A stretch of DNA of 64,000 bases from Micropterix aruncella (Eukaryota > Arthropoda > Insecta > Lepidoptera > Micropterigidae): contig OX155971.1 of the NCBI GenBank assembly GCA_944548615.1, positions 28,277,708-28,341,707 on the forward strand, given 5' to 3'. The position numbers and the translations under genes are program-made. The notes below the pieces were generated by a model. The model saw only the letters and a program-made list of their open reading frames with translations. It made no database searches and had not been told where the DNA came from. Positions 45,901 through 55,376 of the stretch are shown one piece after another (the first letter of the stretch is position 1; each line of letters begins with the position of its first letter).

Positions 45901-48552
45901 CAGTACCCAGCGGCTGTAAAAATAATAGAGCGCGATTCGTACGTTGATGATTTGCTGGCGGGAGTAGACACGTTAGAGGAAGCAAAACAAGTCATCAGGG
46001 AAATTAATTTGATTCATAAAGCTGGGAATTTCACTATGACCGGTTGGGCTTCAAATAAAAACGAGGCTTTAACCGGGATACCAGAAGAAAACCGCGCGCT
46101 CGCGCAAGTATCTCTGGAAAAGGGTGAGTTGACGTCACAACGTATATTAGGCTTGACGTGGCTACCTGCCTCTGATCAGTTAGCATTTAATGTGAGCATG
46201 GACCGCCTCAGCGAAGATCTGACGACGGGAAATAAGATTCCGTCGAAGCGGGAAGCGCTAAAATTAATAATGCAGCTATGGGACCCAATGGGTGCGCTTT
46301 CACCGCTCACTATAAGAGCTAAACTGATCATGCAGCAGGTATGGAGTAGCCGAGTGGCCTGGGACGACGAGATCCCGAGCGATGTAGTTAAATATTGGCT
46401 CCGGTGGTTGCAAGAACTGAGATTAGCGCAAGGTGTGCGAATCTCACGTTATAATGGCGCTACCAAACAAGCAGGTGAGAAAAGGCAATTGCACGTATTC
46501 TGCGATTCGTCCGAAAAGGCGATGTGCGCCGTTGCATATGTTAGGATTACAGGCTGTAGCGGCGAGCACAAGGTATCCTTTATGGCTAGCAAAACTCGAG
46601 TGGCACCTTTGAAAGGCAAACTGACAATCCCCAGGTTAGAACTGACTGCGGCGCTGTTAGGTGCTGAACTGGCCTCAAAAATAAAACAAGAGAGCGCATT
46701 AAGTTTCGATGACGTCTTTATGTGGACAGACTCAAAAAATGTGTGGTGGTGGATTTTGTCACAAAAGGAATGTCACCTCCAGTTTGTAGCAAATAGACTA
46801 GGTGTGATCGATGAGCTCACGTCTCCAAGACAGTGGCATTGGTTAGCGGGGAGCGACAACCCCGCTGATGATGGCACACGGAATACCACCAAGATAGATT
46901 TAAGCCCGGAAGGTAGATGGTTCGCAGGACCTGCATTCTTGCGTGGCAGTAGAGAACACTGGCCGCTCCAGGAGCCAACCGATCCGAAACCGGAAGAGAG
47001 AGCATTGTTAGAATTTAAGACAAAACTTGTACTAACAACGACAGAAAAAAATGAAAGCGTAATTGACATAGATAGATTTTCCCGGTACATGCGGGCGAGT
47101 CGAACCATGGCATATGTGAAAAAATTTATAGATCTGTGTAGGAAAAAAACCACGTCAAAAGCACTCGAAAGCGACGATATCGCAACCGGGAAAAAATTTC
47201 TGATCAAGGAATCACAACATCGAATTTTCGCACACGAGATAGAACTGATACGTCATCAGAAAATATTGCCGAAAGACAGCCGTCTGTTCGGATTGAACGC
47301 GTATATCGACGCGGAAGGGTTAATACGGTTAGGAGGCCGGATCGAAAATGCGAACGACACACCTTTCGACACAAAAAGGCCATATATATTACACGGTAAG
47401 GATAGATTCACGGTGTTGCTCGTGAAACATTTACACGAGATTAATGCTCACGGCGGCGCTGAATTAATTTTATCAGTGCTGAGAGAACAGTTTTGGGTCA
47501 TTGGGGCGCGACAAACGGTGAAAAAGATCTCACGAGAATGTGTCTATTGCACTATCCGCCGCGCGAAGCCTATGACCGCACAAATGGGCCAACTCCCACC
47601 CGCGCGAATAACCACTCGAAGGCGCTGTTTCCACACTGTAGGTTTGGATGCTTTTGGGCCGTTCTTCGTCACTAATCGAAAGAAAGTGGAAAAACGATAT
47701 GGATTACTCTTCACTTGTTTTAACACGAGAGCGACCCATATCGAACTAGCTGGAGATTTGTCAACCAGCTCGGCCTTGTTAGCTATAAGACGTTTTATAG
47801 CAGCCAGGGGGAAGCCGCGGGAAATTATGAGCGACAATGCCACTGGGTTCCGCGGTGCGGACGCTGAATTAAGAAAAGTTTTGTCAGCTATCGACAACCA
47901 TGAAATAAGGGATCGTCTAAGTGCCGACGAGATAAAATGGAGTTTCTCCCCTCCTTCAGGACCCCATTTCGGTGGAGTTTGGGAGAGTCAGATAAAAACG
48001 GCAAAAAAATCGTTATATGCCATATTAAAGGAGCGAGCGCCAAATGAAGATGTGCTGAGAACATTATTATGCGAAGTCTCAGCGATGATGAACCACAGGC
48101 CGCTCACGTATATATCTCTAGATACTCGGGATGAGAGACCCCTCACACCCGCAGATTTCCTATTAGGCCATGCAGATGATAGTACAGCGGTAGGTCAGAA
48201 TAATACAACTGAGTTATCTAACAAAAATCACTGGAAACAATCGCAAATACTTGCTGATGCTTTCTGGTACCGCTGGTCTAAAGAAGTACTTCCATTGTTG
48301 GTTAAAAGACCTAAGTGGGCGACAAAGGGAACTCCGTTAAAAATCGGAGACTTAGTAGTCCTGTTAGATCCTTCCCTAGAACGAGGAAGGTGGGCCAGAG
48401 GTCGGGTGACTCAAGTTTTCCCTGACAAAACAGGCCAAGTGCGAATAGTAGACCTATTAGTGGACGGGAAAGTGTATAGGCGCCCTGTCAGTAAACTTGT
48501 AAAAATACATACAACAGCTGATCAGGCAGAAACAACTGTCACTAATGTCTAA
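42952..48552 (+). CDS. gag-pol: BEL/Pao Gag-Pol polyprotein, intact
   Basis: 1866 codons from ATG at 42952 (the upstream in-frame GTG at 42913 is not a credible start). Order: coiled, Glu/Arg-rich N-terminus; Ala/Gly-rich GC insert (about residues 165-245); DUF1759-type Gag (LPSFHGNPLEFVAFKAIFKQ, ~265); two CxxC knuckles (CPRC at 476; CFKCLGHNHGRKSC); aspartic protease with LLDAGATVSLID (Asp591); reverse transcriptase with FTADIRDMYLRI and the YVDD box (residues 997-1000); RNase H (FCDSSEKAMCAV, Asp1185; IPRLELTAALLGAEL; MWTDSKNVWWWI); HHCC integrase domain (HAHGGAELIL..., CVYC); integrase core D1566, D1628, E1678 (LDAFGPF, SDNATGF, GGVWES); and a C-terminal DUF5641-like domain (IGDLVVLLDP..RGRW..GRV). 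Every catalytic residue I could check is present and there is no stop or frameshift. The protein replicates the element through cDNA in cytoplasmic particles. Confidence 0.96.
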   Translation: MDSKSTQSENPRPSSRAWSESSRRSEHVQELRAASEELRRVNLQKAKKKADKNKLDAELKKVAARRTARRAAEEIEEEADMDLQRAAMQEELDAAEEDSRHAMRMLEIVSETFGTETSSQENDRDVAGDNTAASRVSRWAEYQTPAAETSPEPWGGTFAEENGEAARRREDGGRSEPGNAAASGATVADGAANAGGAANASGAAAADNARAETKAVSAAAVKAAADTDLGTSSDGISSSSEKMIKEVCRIFSVASTKPHFAKELPSFHGNPLEFVAFKAIFKQSTDVMHLNDAQNLLRLQTALKGRAREAVTGLLLSPDNVTNIMTTLEALFGNTNLIIQRTIADLRKEKGLSDSLDADGLMRFACQIKNLVATVKSVSKLEHLYNPDLLASLVAKLPKNLLTLWLADRGRVGLNDPVLVYFALWLEKLAISAQDAGLCTAELPRKSYDNPRDKRQKETGSKKYILHTQGKEDPKCPRCEKSHYLNKCEEFKNLTLASRWDEIKKMRRCFKCLGHNHGRKSCSAYKRFPKGKYHYLLTAPPPANEADIAAAPRASSEVVANAVSGNQVILQVLPITVVGTRGRKTLYALLDAGATVSLIDQSVAIELGIRGPTQGLQLSGIGNMRESNSSAEAVSFKVRGDLGKKEYVVRAYSVASLNLPEVKSVISAQRPIGGMVRSTQATTVKPDLLLGANCWELIVSRGLKMVDGGLSVSKTLLGWVAIGGNNALERDIRYPALCLNQENEPSLDKLLEENLKLEYDWPQKKRKLQADVRAEKILEDTTSFKNGVWETGLLWKEVNFSVPDNRDMAMTRLRSVERKMDSDRLYGEKYCQQIERYLAEGYASEVEEKQLKNRPRVLFLPHLGVIHPAKKDKIRVVHDAASSGAGGSLNSMLLGGPDYLNSILGILLRFRENAIAFTADIRDMYLRIKVSEEDSFSQLFLWRGFQRESPPKILKMDCLIFGSCCSPASAIYVKNKNAARFKDQYPAAVKIIERDSYVDDLLAGVDTLEEAKQVIREINLIHKAGNFTMTGWASNKNEALTGIPEENRALAQVSLEKGELTSQRILGLTWLPASDQLAFNVSMDRLSEDLTTGNKIPSKREALKLIMQLWDPMGALSPLTIRAKLIMQQVWSSRVAWDDEIPSDVVKYWLRWLQELRLAQGVRISRYNGATKQAGEKRQLHVFCDSSEKAMCAVAYVRITGCSGEHKVSFMASKTRVAPLKGKLTIPRLELTAALLGAELASKIKQESALSFDDVFMWTDSKNVWWWILSQKECHLQFVANRLGVIDELTSPRQWHWLAGSDNPADDGTRNTTKIDLSPEGRWFAGPAFLRGSREHWPLQEPTDPKPEERALLEFKTKLVLTTTEKNESVIDIDRFSRYMRASRTMAYVKKFIDLCRKKTTSKALESDDIATGKKFLIKESQHRIFAHEIELIRHQKILPKDSRLFGLNAYIDAEGLIRLGGRIENANDTPFDTKRPYILHGKDRFTVLLVKHLHEINAHGGAELILSVLREQFWVIGARQTVKKISRECVYCTIRRAKPMTAQMGQLPPARITTRRRCFHTVGLDAFGPFFVTNRKKVEKRYGLLFTCFNTRATHIELAGDLSTSSALLAIRRFIAARGKPREIMSDNATGFRGADAELRKVLSAIDNHEIRDRLSADEIKWSFSPPSGPHFGGVWESQIKTAKKSLYAILKERAPNEDVLRTLLCEVSAMMNHRPLTYISLDTRDERPLTPADFLLGHADDSTAVGQNNTTELSNKNHWKQSQILADAFWYRWSKEVLPLLVKRPKWATKGTPLKIGDLVVLLDPSLERGRWARGRVTQVFPDKTGQVRIVDLLVDGKVYRRPVSKLVKIHTTADQAETTVTNV

Positions 48553-48905
48553 GTGGAAAAAGCGAAAGTCTATTCGTCACAGTAGAAAATAAAAATAGTC
48601 TAGCTAGAATTTAAAAGTGAAAACGCAAGTTGACGTTTGTCTCGTAAGAAATGAAAAACGAAAGTTAACGGAAAGCGGTACATATTCTAAGTAGATTAAT
48701 GAGAAATTCTCATAGGTTGAATAAGAAAGATCCGTCACCTCACTAGACCAATAAGGAAAATTGAATATGACAGTTAGATAAGTAGAATCCCATAGGTGAA
48801 TGAGTAAAAAATAAGACTGGATTATGTAAATAAGATGTAAATTAGGTAAACCAAATAGATGGAGACAGGAGCCAATGAGGCTCAGAGCCCATTGGGGGGG
48901 GGGAA

Positions 48906-49491
48906 TGGTTCAGAATATCCGAAAGAGCGGACGCCAGGGTCGATAAATCTTCCCTAAAAGTGAGACCCTCTTACAAAGGGTAGGAAACATAATTAGTCAC
49001 GGACGCCGAGGATATGAGATTCCTTGAAAAATAGCTGATAACTCAAAGGAAAGGACAGAAAGGGGCTATAAAATATAAAATAAACGAGCGGTCGACCCTG
49101 AAACACGAGAATCCAGGGACCGACAACGTTCCCATTCAAAATAAATCGTGAAAAGGACCCCTTAGTAACACATGGTAACGATAAATTCCCTGGCGAGGCG
49201 ACTGGCAAAAGACTACGAAATAAAAACCGTGGACGTTACAAAAAATCATACATACTCCAAATCCCACAATTCACCCTAGAAATAATATAGTTTAAAATGT
49301 AAAGAAACTTGCATGATTAATTAATTAAGCATAGCATATAGTATTTCGTTTAATGTAAAGTAAAGCGCTAGGAGAGACAACTTAATTAGCCTAATTAACG
49401 ATCTAACATTAATATTAACTTGTTACTAATGACCTGAAACTAACCTATGTTTAAGACAATATGTACTCGGGAACGGTGGCGTTTGCGACGA

Positions 49492-49523
<32 letters not shown>

Positions 49524-50326
49524 CTTTATTTAAGAGAAAGTAGTACAAAAATTATGTCTTAAAAACTACCCAACTAGGTTAATGCCTGTACTAGGGTAGA
49601 TTCTTTTCTTTTAAATTAAGCAAATAATATGTCTATAAAATGTTTAAATGTAAGACAGAGACAACTAGTATTCGCTTCTCGCTCTAGCGTGCAAGCGAGG
49701 AAGCATGATCGCGATGTCTCTCTCAAACGGGGTTGCATCTGTTATGCGCCCTGTCTCGTTATTGGACAAAACGTGTGCGGCGCAGTAATAGGGGTGTGTT
49801 TAGAAATTTCTGGAAGGATCTAGACCAATGAGAGGTAAGGGCGGTCGCTATCGTAAAAAAAAATGTAATGGCGATCGACGACAGAAAAGAGCGAAAGTTC
49901 AGTTGTAAATTGGCAAAGGATCAGCGTGAACGCGCCGCGATCCAAGCACCGGGACTTAGTAGTAAATTATAAGTACTCGGAACTCAATGTAAAAGTAAAG
50001 ATAAGTGACCGAATAAAAGAAAGTCTCGCGAATAAAAAGTGTTTATTTTCGACGGAAGCTTATCCTGCGTGACCTGAGGAAAGTGAGGTTCTATCACGGA
50101 AGCCTCTCGCTGAACAAATTTCCTTGTGAGGTTGGAATCCACCACTCGTTCGAGACAACCACCCCTGAGAGAAAAACCAACCTAGCTGGTGAGTGATTAC
50201 CATTTGAATACAGTCCAAGGTGAAAACCATTGAAGATAATCGAAGGGGTAATTACCCAGCACAAAGGGGGTCGCGTAAATTCACAAGTAAAGTGGGTTTA
50301 TGCAAACCGGGTAAAAATCCCAACCA
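48906..50326 (+). repeat. BEL 3' LTR
   Basis: 1421 bp; same start, end and internal features as the 5' LTR. Followed directly by the CATGT target copy. Confidence 0.93.
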
Positions 50327-50392
50327 CATGTAATCATGTCCTAATGCGCCATTCTCAAACGTTGCTAACTTCGGGTTTGTATGCAAGTTTGC

Positions 50393-50540
50393 TTTCTGCA
50401 AGAATGCCGTCTCCAAAAATGCCGCCTGCAAGGTTGCCGCCTGCAAGGTTGCCGCCTGCAAGGTTGCCTCCTGCAAATCTGCCCTCAACAGATTTGGAAC
50501 TGTCAAAAGTGACATTTGTGCAAGACTGCCGCATGCAAAA
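50393..50540 (-). repeat. 15-bp tandem array, right arm (inverted)
   Basis: TGCCGCCTGCAAGGT units at about 50420-50470 plus variants on both sides; complement of the left-arm TTGCAGGCGGCA units. Read on minus, an ORF here gives ATLQA repeats that mimic pentapeptide-repeat proteins; this is a by-product of the 15-bp period. Confidence 0.8.
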
Positions 50541-50740
50541 CTGGCGCCCCCCGATAATAGCACCAGCGCGAAAAATCTGACAGTTGACACTTGACTGTCA
50601 TATGTCATATCACAAATAATAAAAATAAAGCGTGTCGTTTTCGTTACCATTTGGCCGTAATACAATATTTTTATAATTATATGTCGCGGGACATTGCGGC
50701 GCCATTTGTGGATTGATATTGTTGGATTTAGGCGTACAAA

Positions 50741-50825
50741 ATGCGAATTTCGTCAAGACTTTTCGGCGCCGTAACCAAACAGCGGCCTTTTTACGTCACA
50801 ACGCCAATATTCTACGTGAATGCCG
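50741..50825 (+). CDS. MARS2: Mitochondrial methionyl-tRNA synthetase, exon 1
   Basis: ATG at 50741; 28 codons plus one base, donor gtaag at 50826. Encodes MRISSRLFGAVTKQRP, an Arg/Ser-rich, acid-free N-terminus typical of a mitochondrial presequence, then FYVTTPIFYVNA. FYxTTPIFYVNAxPHxGH is the signature start of the class I MetRS catalytic domain; the HIGH box itself comes from exon 2 across a phase-1 intron. The enzyme charges tRNA-Met with methionine. The start codon is 190 bp from the end of the foldback element, so the promoter is squeezed against it. Confidence 0.9.
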
Positions 50826-50859
50826 GTAAGAATTGGGTTAATAGGGCTCATCTCACAGG

Positions 50860-51535
50860 AGACGGAATGATAAATTTCGTTAAAACTTCCTGATGTAGTT
50901 GACAGCTCTAGTTGGGCGGGTTATTGGTAGCGAGCGGTTTTCGTGCAGCTTGGGCCTCAAGATCCATTTTGTTCTCGGATCGGCACAACTCACGATTCAG
51001 CTCCTATTGAGAAGTCGAATGTGCAATCTGACTATCTACTGAAGGAGTCTGGAGACTATGGAAATATACTGTCTCCTAAGCAGCGGGGATGGATGTTGAC
51101 CTGTTGTGATGCCACTCTTGAAATGACCTTGGGCCACTTGACCCCTTGTGGCACTACAGGCAAAGGACGCCCAGGTCTGCGATAAATTCAAACTGAATTA
51201 CTGCTGTAATACAGCAGGTAGAGGCCGCGTAAGCGACTTCGGACCCATAACCAGTCGGAGGACGGAGGTATCCTGAAGGTTAACTCCAGACATCAAAACT
51301 GGTAGTTAGGGTCGAGGCTGCCCGCTGGGTACCTTTCCCGGTGCTTCACCTAAAGGCGTTGGCCTCTAACGGGCTTGTTGACGGAGCTAGATAGTAGATT
51401 GTCTTGTCTCTAAGTCTTCTACGTTCATCCCACGGTTGAAAGAACGATCACATATCGTTATTCCAGCCTGGCGTGACGGGTTCGCCCTTTGTAGTTGACA
51501 CCAACCTACTGGCCGGGTTATTTTAATATAGTAAC
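50860..51535. repeat. Composite repeat R, copy in MARS2 intron 1
   Basis: Shares GTTAAAACTTCCTG, TCTTGAAATGACC, GCAAAGGACGCC, AAAGGCGTTGGCCTCTAACG, GAGCTAGATAGTAGA, AGTCTTCTACGTTCATCCCA and GACGGGTTCGCCC with other R copies. It belongs to a subfamily closest to that at 56575 (AAGCGACTTCGGACCC). A stray piece of the terminal module sits at 50878-50920. Confidence 0.7.
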
Positions 51536-51539
51536 GAGG

Positions 51540-51864
51540 TAGACCATATTGCCAGCAACCCTGAATCTAGGATTTTCCAAGCCTGGGCAAAAACTTGGCA
51601 TCCCCCCCCCCCCTCAGCATGGCTTTAGGTTTATCTCGAGGTTTAGCTCAGGATGATTGGGCGCTCCTCGCTTCCACTCTCCCAAACACTTTAGTATGTA
51701 TGCTGTAAGTCTGGTGGAGTGAACTATGAGCTTGCACTGGAATAAAACAATTAATAAGTATGCAATAAATAGTCCAAAAATAATAAAAACCGAATAAATA
51801 CATTTTTTTTAGCTAAAAAGTACTAAAATGGTTCTTGAAATAAAACAATAAATGGTAATGACAA
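51540..51864. other. MARS2 intron 1, unassigned
   Basis: Includes a C11-12 run at about 51603. No element recognised. Confidence 0.4.
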
Positions 51865-52607
51865 TCTATACTAATAATAGAAAGAGGTAAAGTTTGTGAC
51901 GTTGTAGGAAGTAATCTCTGGATCCACTGAACCGATTTTGAAAATTCTTTTACCAATAGAAAGCCACGTTATTTTTGAGTGTCATAGGCTATATATTAAT
52001 CCGAAAAATAAAAAGTCTTTTTCGTGGTAGTCGGATTTCCAAAGTAAGTCGGAAAAAACGGTCGAAGGAAAAAGTTTCTAACTAACGCTGCCTTAACGAT
52101 GAGAGATATATTATTATGTTCTAGAGAAAAGTTGTAGAGCTTGATAATGCCTACAAAAAAGTCAGCAACAGCATATGTCTAACTTTTATATTTAAGTCAC
52201 AAAAAGTAATTTTTCAAATTAAAAAAATAATTTAAATCGTTAGGTCATGTTTATTGGTCATATTATCAACAATTGTGAATTATTATCAAAATAAGTAAAT
52301 TTATCGTCTCAAGTGTTTAAAACAAAAGACTTTTCCCTTTTACTGCATATAATTTCACTTTTACTGCATAAATGGTTAAAGAGATAAGACACTCACAAAT
52401 AAGACACTCACAAGAAGACACTCTAAAATAACGGTATTATAGTCAAATTGGCATGCAAATACATACATACATATGCAGTAAAAATATAAGCCTTCTTTTG
52501 GCAGTCAGGAAATAAATTATAGCACTCAGTACTAACCAAACCACACTCATAATTTTATCACAAGTAGAAAGTTTTACCGCCCAACGAAGTAAGCACGGGT
52601 CAGCTAG
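51865..52607 (+). mobile_element. Non-autonomous Helitron, 743 bp
   Basis: Starts A|TCTATACTAATAATAG and ends ACGGGTCAGCTAG|T, the 5'-TC/CTAG-3' ends and A-T insertion site of Helitrons. No coding content, no target duplication and no terminal inverted repeats. The conserved AAGTTTGTGACGTTGTAGG and CGGGTCAGCTAGT are typical of a family common in insect genomes (from memory). Confidence 0.65.
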
Positions 52608-52709
52608 TTATTTTATAAAATGTAAATTGTAAAAGTTGCCACCCTCTAGTTTAGATCCTTGGTACACTCTCGGCTGTACGTTTATCTCGTTTACTTTTTC
52701 TGATTTCAG

Positions 52710-52990
52710 CGCCGCACATTGGCCATGTGTACTCTGCGATTGTCGCAGATACAATACAAAGATTTGAGAAACTGATCGACCCGACTTGTCACATTATCTT
52801 TTCGACGGGTACAGACGAACATGGAACGAAAGTACAACAAGCGGCTGCAAAACACAATAAACCCTTAACTGAATACTGCGATAACATCTCCAAAGAGTAT
52901 ATGTCTCTGTTCAGGGAATGCGGCATTGACTATACTGATTTTATTAGAACATCAGAAGAAAGACACAAGAAAGCAGTGCATCACTTTTGG
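52710..52990 (+). CDS. MARS2: Mitochondrial methionyl-tRNA synthetase, exon 2
   Basis: After TGATTTCAG; 2 + 279 bases, donor TGG|gtaagg. Completes the first Ala and continues PHIGHVYSAIVADTIQRFEK (the class I HIGH motif), FSTGTDEHGTKVQQAAAKHN (MetRS-specific GTDEHG motif that shapes the active site) and YTDFIRTSEERHKKAVHHFW. All are in the order and spacing of MARS2. Ends in phase 0 and joins exon 3. The KMSKS loop and anticodon-binding domain would be on exons beyond those seen here. Confidence 0.95.
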
Positions 52991-53046
52991 GTAAGGTTAT
53001 TATAACTATTTTTAGGGATTTCCATATCATTGATTATATATTGCAG

Positions 53047-53218
53047 TGTTTTTAACCTTTTGTAGATTGCAACCCCCTTTTTGGTAACAAAAAAATAAAT
53101 CTCACAGGACCCCCCTAAGACCCCCCTCACACAGCTGTAACTGTAACCATCCAATAAATAAAGTTTTTATAGAAACAATACAACAACAAATTCGATGAGT
53201 CTATAAGGATCGTACACT
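53047..53218. mobile_element. hAT-like terminal fragment
   Basis: CAGTGTTTTTAACCTTTTGT followed by AACCCCCTTTTTGG and CCCCCCTAAGACCCCCCT, typical of an eroded hAT end. The opposite end was not found; the RTE LINE tail follows. Confidence 0.45.
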
Positions 53219-53690
53219 TCTTCTTCTTCTTCTTCATCAGCGCGCGTTTGCCCATCGCTGGGCATACGCCTCTCCAATCACTCTCCATCCGGATCGGTTG
53301 TCCGTTTCCCTCATCCAGACTGGTCCAGCTGTCTCTTTAATGTCATCGAACCATCGGGGCGGTGGTCTGCCCATACTTCTTCTGCGAAGCCGGGGTGCCC
53401 ACTCCAAAACGCGCTTGCTCCACCGTTCGTCGTGTCGTCGGGCCACGTGGCCGGCCCAAGCCCATTTCAGCTTGCCCACGTTGACCCACGTCGATCACCT
53501 TGGTGCGCTGTCTGATGAGCTCGTTTGGGACTCGATCGTGCAACGATATGACTCGCTCCATGTTACGCTGCACCACCTTAAGCTCGTGGATCATCCCAGC
53601 GGTCAGTGTCCATGTCTCACAAGCATATGTCATAGCCGATAACACGCACTGATTAAACATTTTTGTCTTGAGCGTACACAATAAAGACCA
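53219..53690 (-). pseudogene. RTE-type LINE 3' end
   Basis: Minus strand: FNQCVLSAMTYACETWTLTA, VQRNMERVISLHDRVPNELI and, after a frameshift, MGKLKWAWAGHVARRHDERW, RPPPRWFDDIKETAG and a final AYAQRWANAR. This C-terminal block is characteristic of RTE-clade endonuclease-reverse transcriptases. It ends in a (GAA)n tail (TTC repeats at 53220-53236). 5'-truncated. Confidence 0.85.
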
Positions 53691-54051
53691 ATTCAAAAAA
53701 CAATTTCACAGGTGGCTCATGAATGAGGGTCAGCATGTTAGCCACCAAATTTTTGACCCTATGATGTAGGTTTATTATATTTATTATTATTATTTTTATT
53801 TATCACTGTTGGTAGTTTTTATTATATTTCAATTCGATTGCATTCAAAATTATATTATAACTTGTAACATGCTCATTTTATGTATAATTGTATCCTCTAT
53901 TTCAAATTGATGTTTTGACTATTCATTACAATTCTTTTTTTTCATATATATTTATTTCAATTTGATTATTTCACTATTTAATGCAATTCCGAATGATTAT
54001 TTACCCTTTTCATCTGTTTTGAAATTCCATTACTATTTACTTTATTATGTA

Positions 54052-54276
54052 CTAGCTGCGCCCTGCGGTTTCACCCGCGTGGTGATGGAAAATTGTGATA
54101 ATGATGATAGAAAACTATATATATCTTTTTAAATTATAGCCTATGTGTTATTCTGATGTGTAAGCTATATTATTGTAAAGTTTCATTAAAATCCATTCAG
54201 TAGTTTTTGCGTGAAAGAGTAACAAACATCCATACATACATTCTTACAAACTTTTGCGTTTATAATAGTAGTAGGA
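54052..54276 (-). mobile_element. Non-autonomous Helitron, 225 bp
   Basis: On minus it runs A|TCCTACTACTATTATAAACG ... GCGCAGCTAG|T. A GCGGGTGAAACCGC hairpin lies about 10 bp before the CTAG end, as Helitrons require. AT insertion site, no target duplication. No coding content. Confidence 0.75.
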
Positions 54277-54524
54277 TTCTATGATGGGTATTCTATGATA
54301 GGTATTTTAAAAATATTATTTGCAGACTGACTTAGACTGACAGATGCATTGACATATCAATGACCTAGTTTTTGATTGATTAATTTGTACATACCTTGTT
54401 TGTTACCTTAAGTTAATTCCTAATATTATTAGATACTTTATTTATTTTTATTTTAAGTTATGTAGTTTGAAGAATGCACAAGCCACTGTTTACTTGGTAC
54501 GCTTGCCTTAGTAAGGGCCTAGGC

Positions 54525-55376
54525 CAGGGTTGGCAAAAACCCGGGTTTTATCAAAAAATATCAGCCCACTGGGTTAATTCGGGTTTTTTCGGGGATTTTC
54601 GGGCTTTTTTGGGGAATTTCGGGTTTTTTCGAAGTTAATGAGAATTTTAAATTAATATATTTTAATTTTACATTTAATTTTATTTTATTACCATTTTACT
54701 GCATTTTTTTCTCCCAATCCAAATCTATTTACTACTGAATAAAGTTGTAACACTACCATGAAGGGAATTCGCCCGAAAATCGTTATTGTCAGTTGTCGGG
54801 GAGATCCCCTTTATTTTCACAACAGGATAAGAGTTAACACTAACAACTGCTAGTGGCGCTGTTTCGGCGCGAAAGTATTGAGAAGAAGTGCAAACGATTT
54901 TAGAACTAAATAGTGTATATTGAAGTGTGTATAAGGGTCTTTGTCGCTTGAAGAGTATTGTAATAGTTTTGTAATAAATCAAGTTGAGTGTTTTACCGTG
55001 TTTTTGCATCTTCTGCTGCCTATCCACGTAACAATATTATCCATAAGTTATCCATAAGTTATCTTATAAATCATGCCTAAAGTAGTCGGCATTACACTTG
55101 TCCGGCCAGTTCTGCATCAATTGAAAGACTTCTCAACATTTGGAATGGTCTGGAGTAAATTACGGAACAGACTGGGTGTGTCACAAATACATCCTTTTTT
55201 TTCTTTTTGATAAAATATGATATAAATGCTATATCCGTTCATTGATTCAATTATTATAAACAACAATTTTTTTCAAAAACCCACATTCTTCAAAAACCCT
55301 CGGGTTTTTTCATGTGGGTTTTACCCAATTTAACCCAGTGGGTTTTTTCGGGTTGGGGAAAATCAAGCCAACCCTG
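54525..55376. mobile_element. hAT element remnant, 8-bp target duplication
   Basis: CAGGGTTGGCAAAAACCCGG left, inverted CAGGGTTGGCTTGATTTTCC right; 8-bp duplication GCCTAGGC at 54517-54524 and 55377-55384. The related repeat at 32966 has the octamer only once (empty site). Many CGGGTTTTTTCGGG subterminal repeats. The interior keeps a scrap with FGMVWSKLRNRLG (about 55140-55185), like the C-terminal dimerisation region of hAT transposases, and a solo LTR. Confidence 0.85.
54746..55033 (+). mobile_element. Solo LTR, copia-like (tentative)
   Basis: 288 bp from TGTAACACTACCATG to CTATCCACGTAACA, with AATAAA at about 54974 in the R/U5 position. No matching target duplication seen. Nested in the hAT element. 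Confidence 0.5.

Larger units (their letters stand above)
41448..50326 (+). mobile_element. BEL/Pao LTR retrotransposon, complete, 8879 bp
   Basis: 5' LTR 41448-42868 and 3' LTR 48906-50326, both exactly 1421 bp and with no difference in the parts I compared. LTRs run TGGTTCAG...CAACCA. 5-bp target duplication CATGT at 41443-41447 and 50327-50331. A putative primer-binding site TGGTCCTCCGTC starts at 42872; a G12 polypurine tract at about 48892-48903 precedes the 3' LTR. A single uninterrupted Gag-Pol ORF is present. All signs point to a very recent, possibly still active insertion, in the middle of a foldback element. Confidence 0.95.
40742..50551. mobile_element. Foldback-like element with 15-bp repeat arms, split by BEL
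   Basis: Flanked by direct octamers CGATAATA at 40734-40741 and 50552-50559. Ends GGGGTCCCA..AAACTTGCAG (left) and inverted GGGGGGCGCCAGTTTTGCA (right). Each arm holds tandem 15-bp units TTGCAGRMGGCARTY, inverted in the right arm. Without the BEL insertion and its target copy the element is about 926 bp. The middle has two ~120-bp repeats with (CCTAA)n. Structure recalls Drosophila foldback elements; 8-bp target duplications also occur in hAT, P and MULE groups, so superfamily is open. Confidence 0.75.

Noticed and set aside
50252..50665. Pentapeptide-repeat-like protein (ATLQA repeats) on minus
   Set aside because: The pattern comes from the 15-bp DNA repeat of the foldback arm and the frame crosses the BEL 3' LTR border; not a gene.
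50917..51522. CGGGTTATT direct repeats as target duplication of the R copy in MARS2 intron 1
   Set aside because: The left copy lies within another stray R-like piece, so the nine-base match may be internal to the repeat rather than a target duplication.
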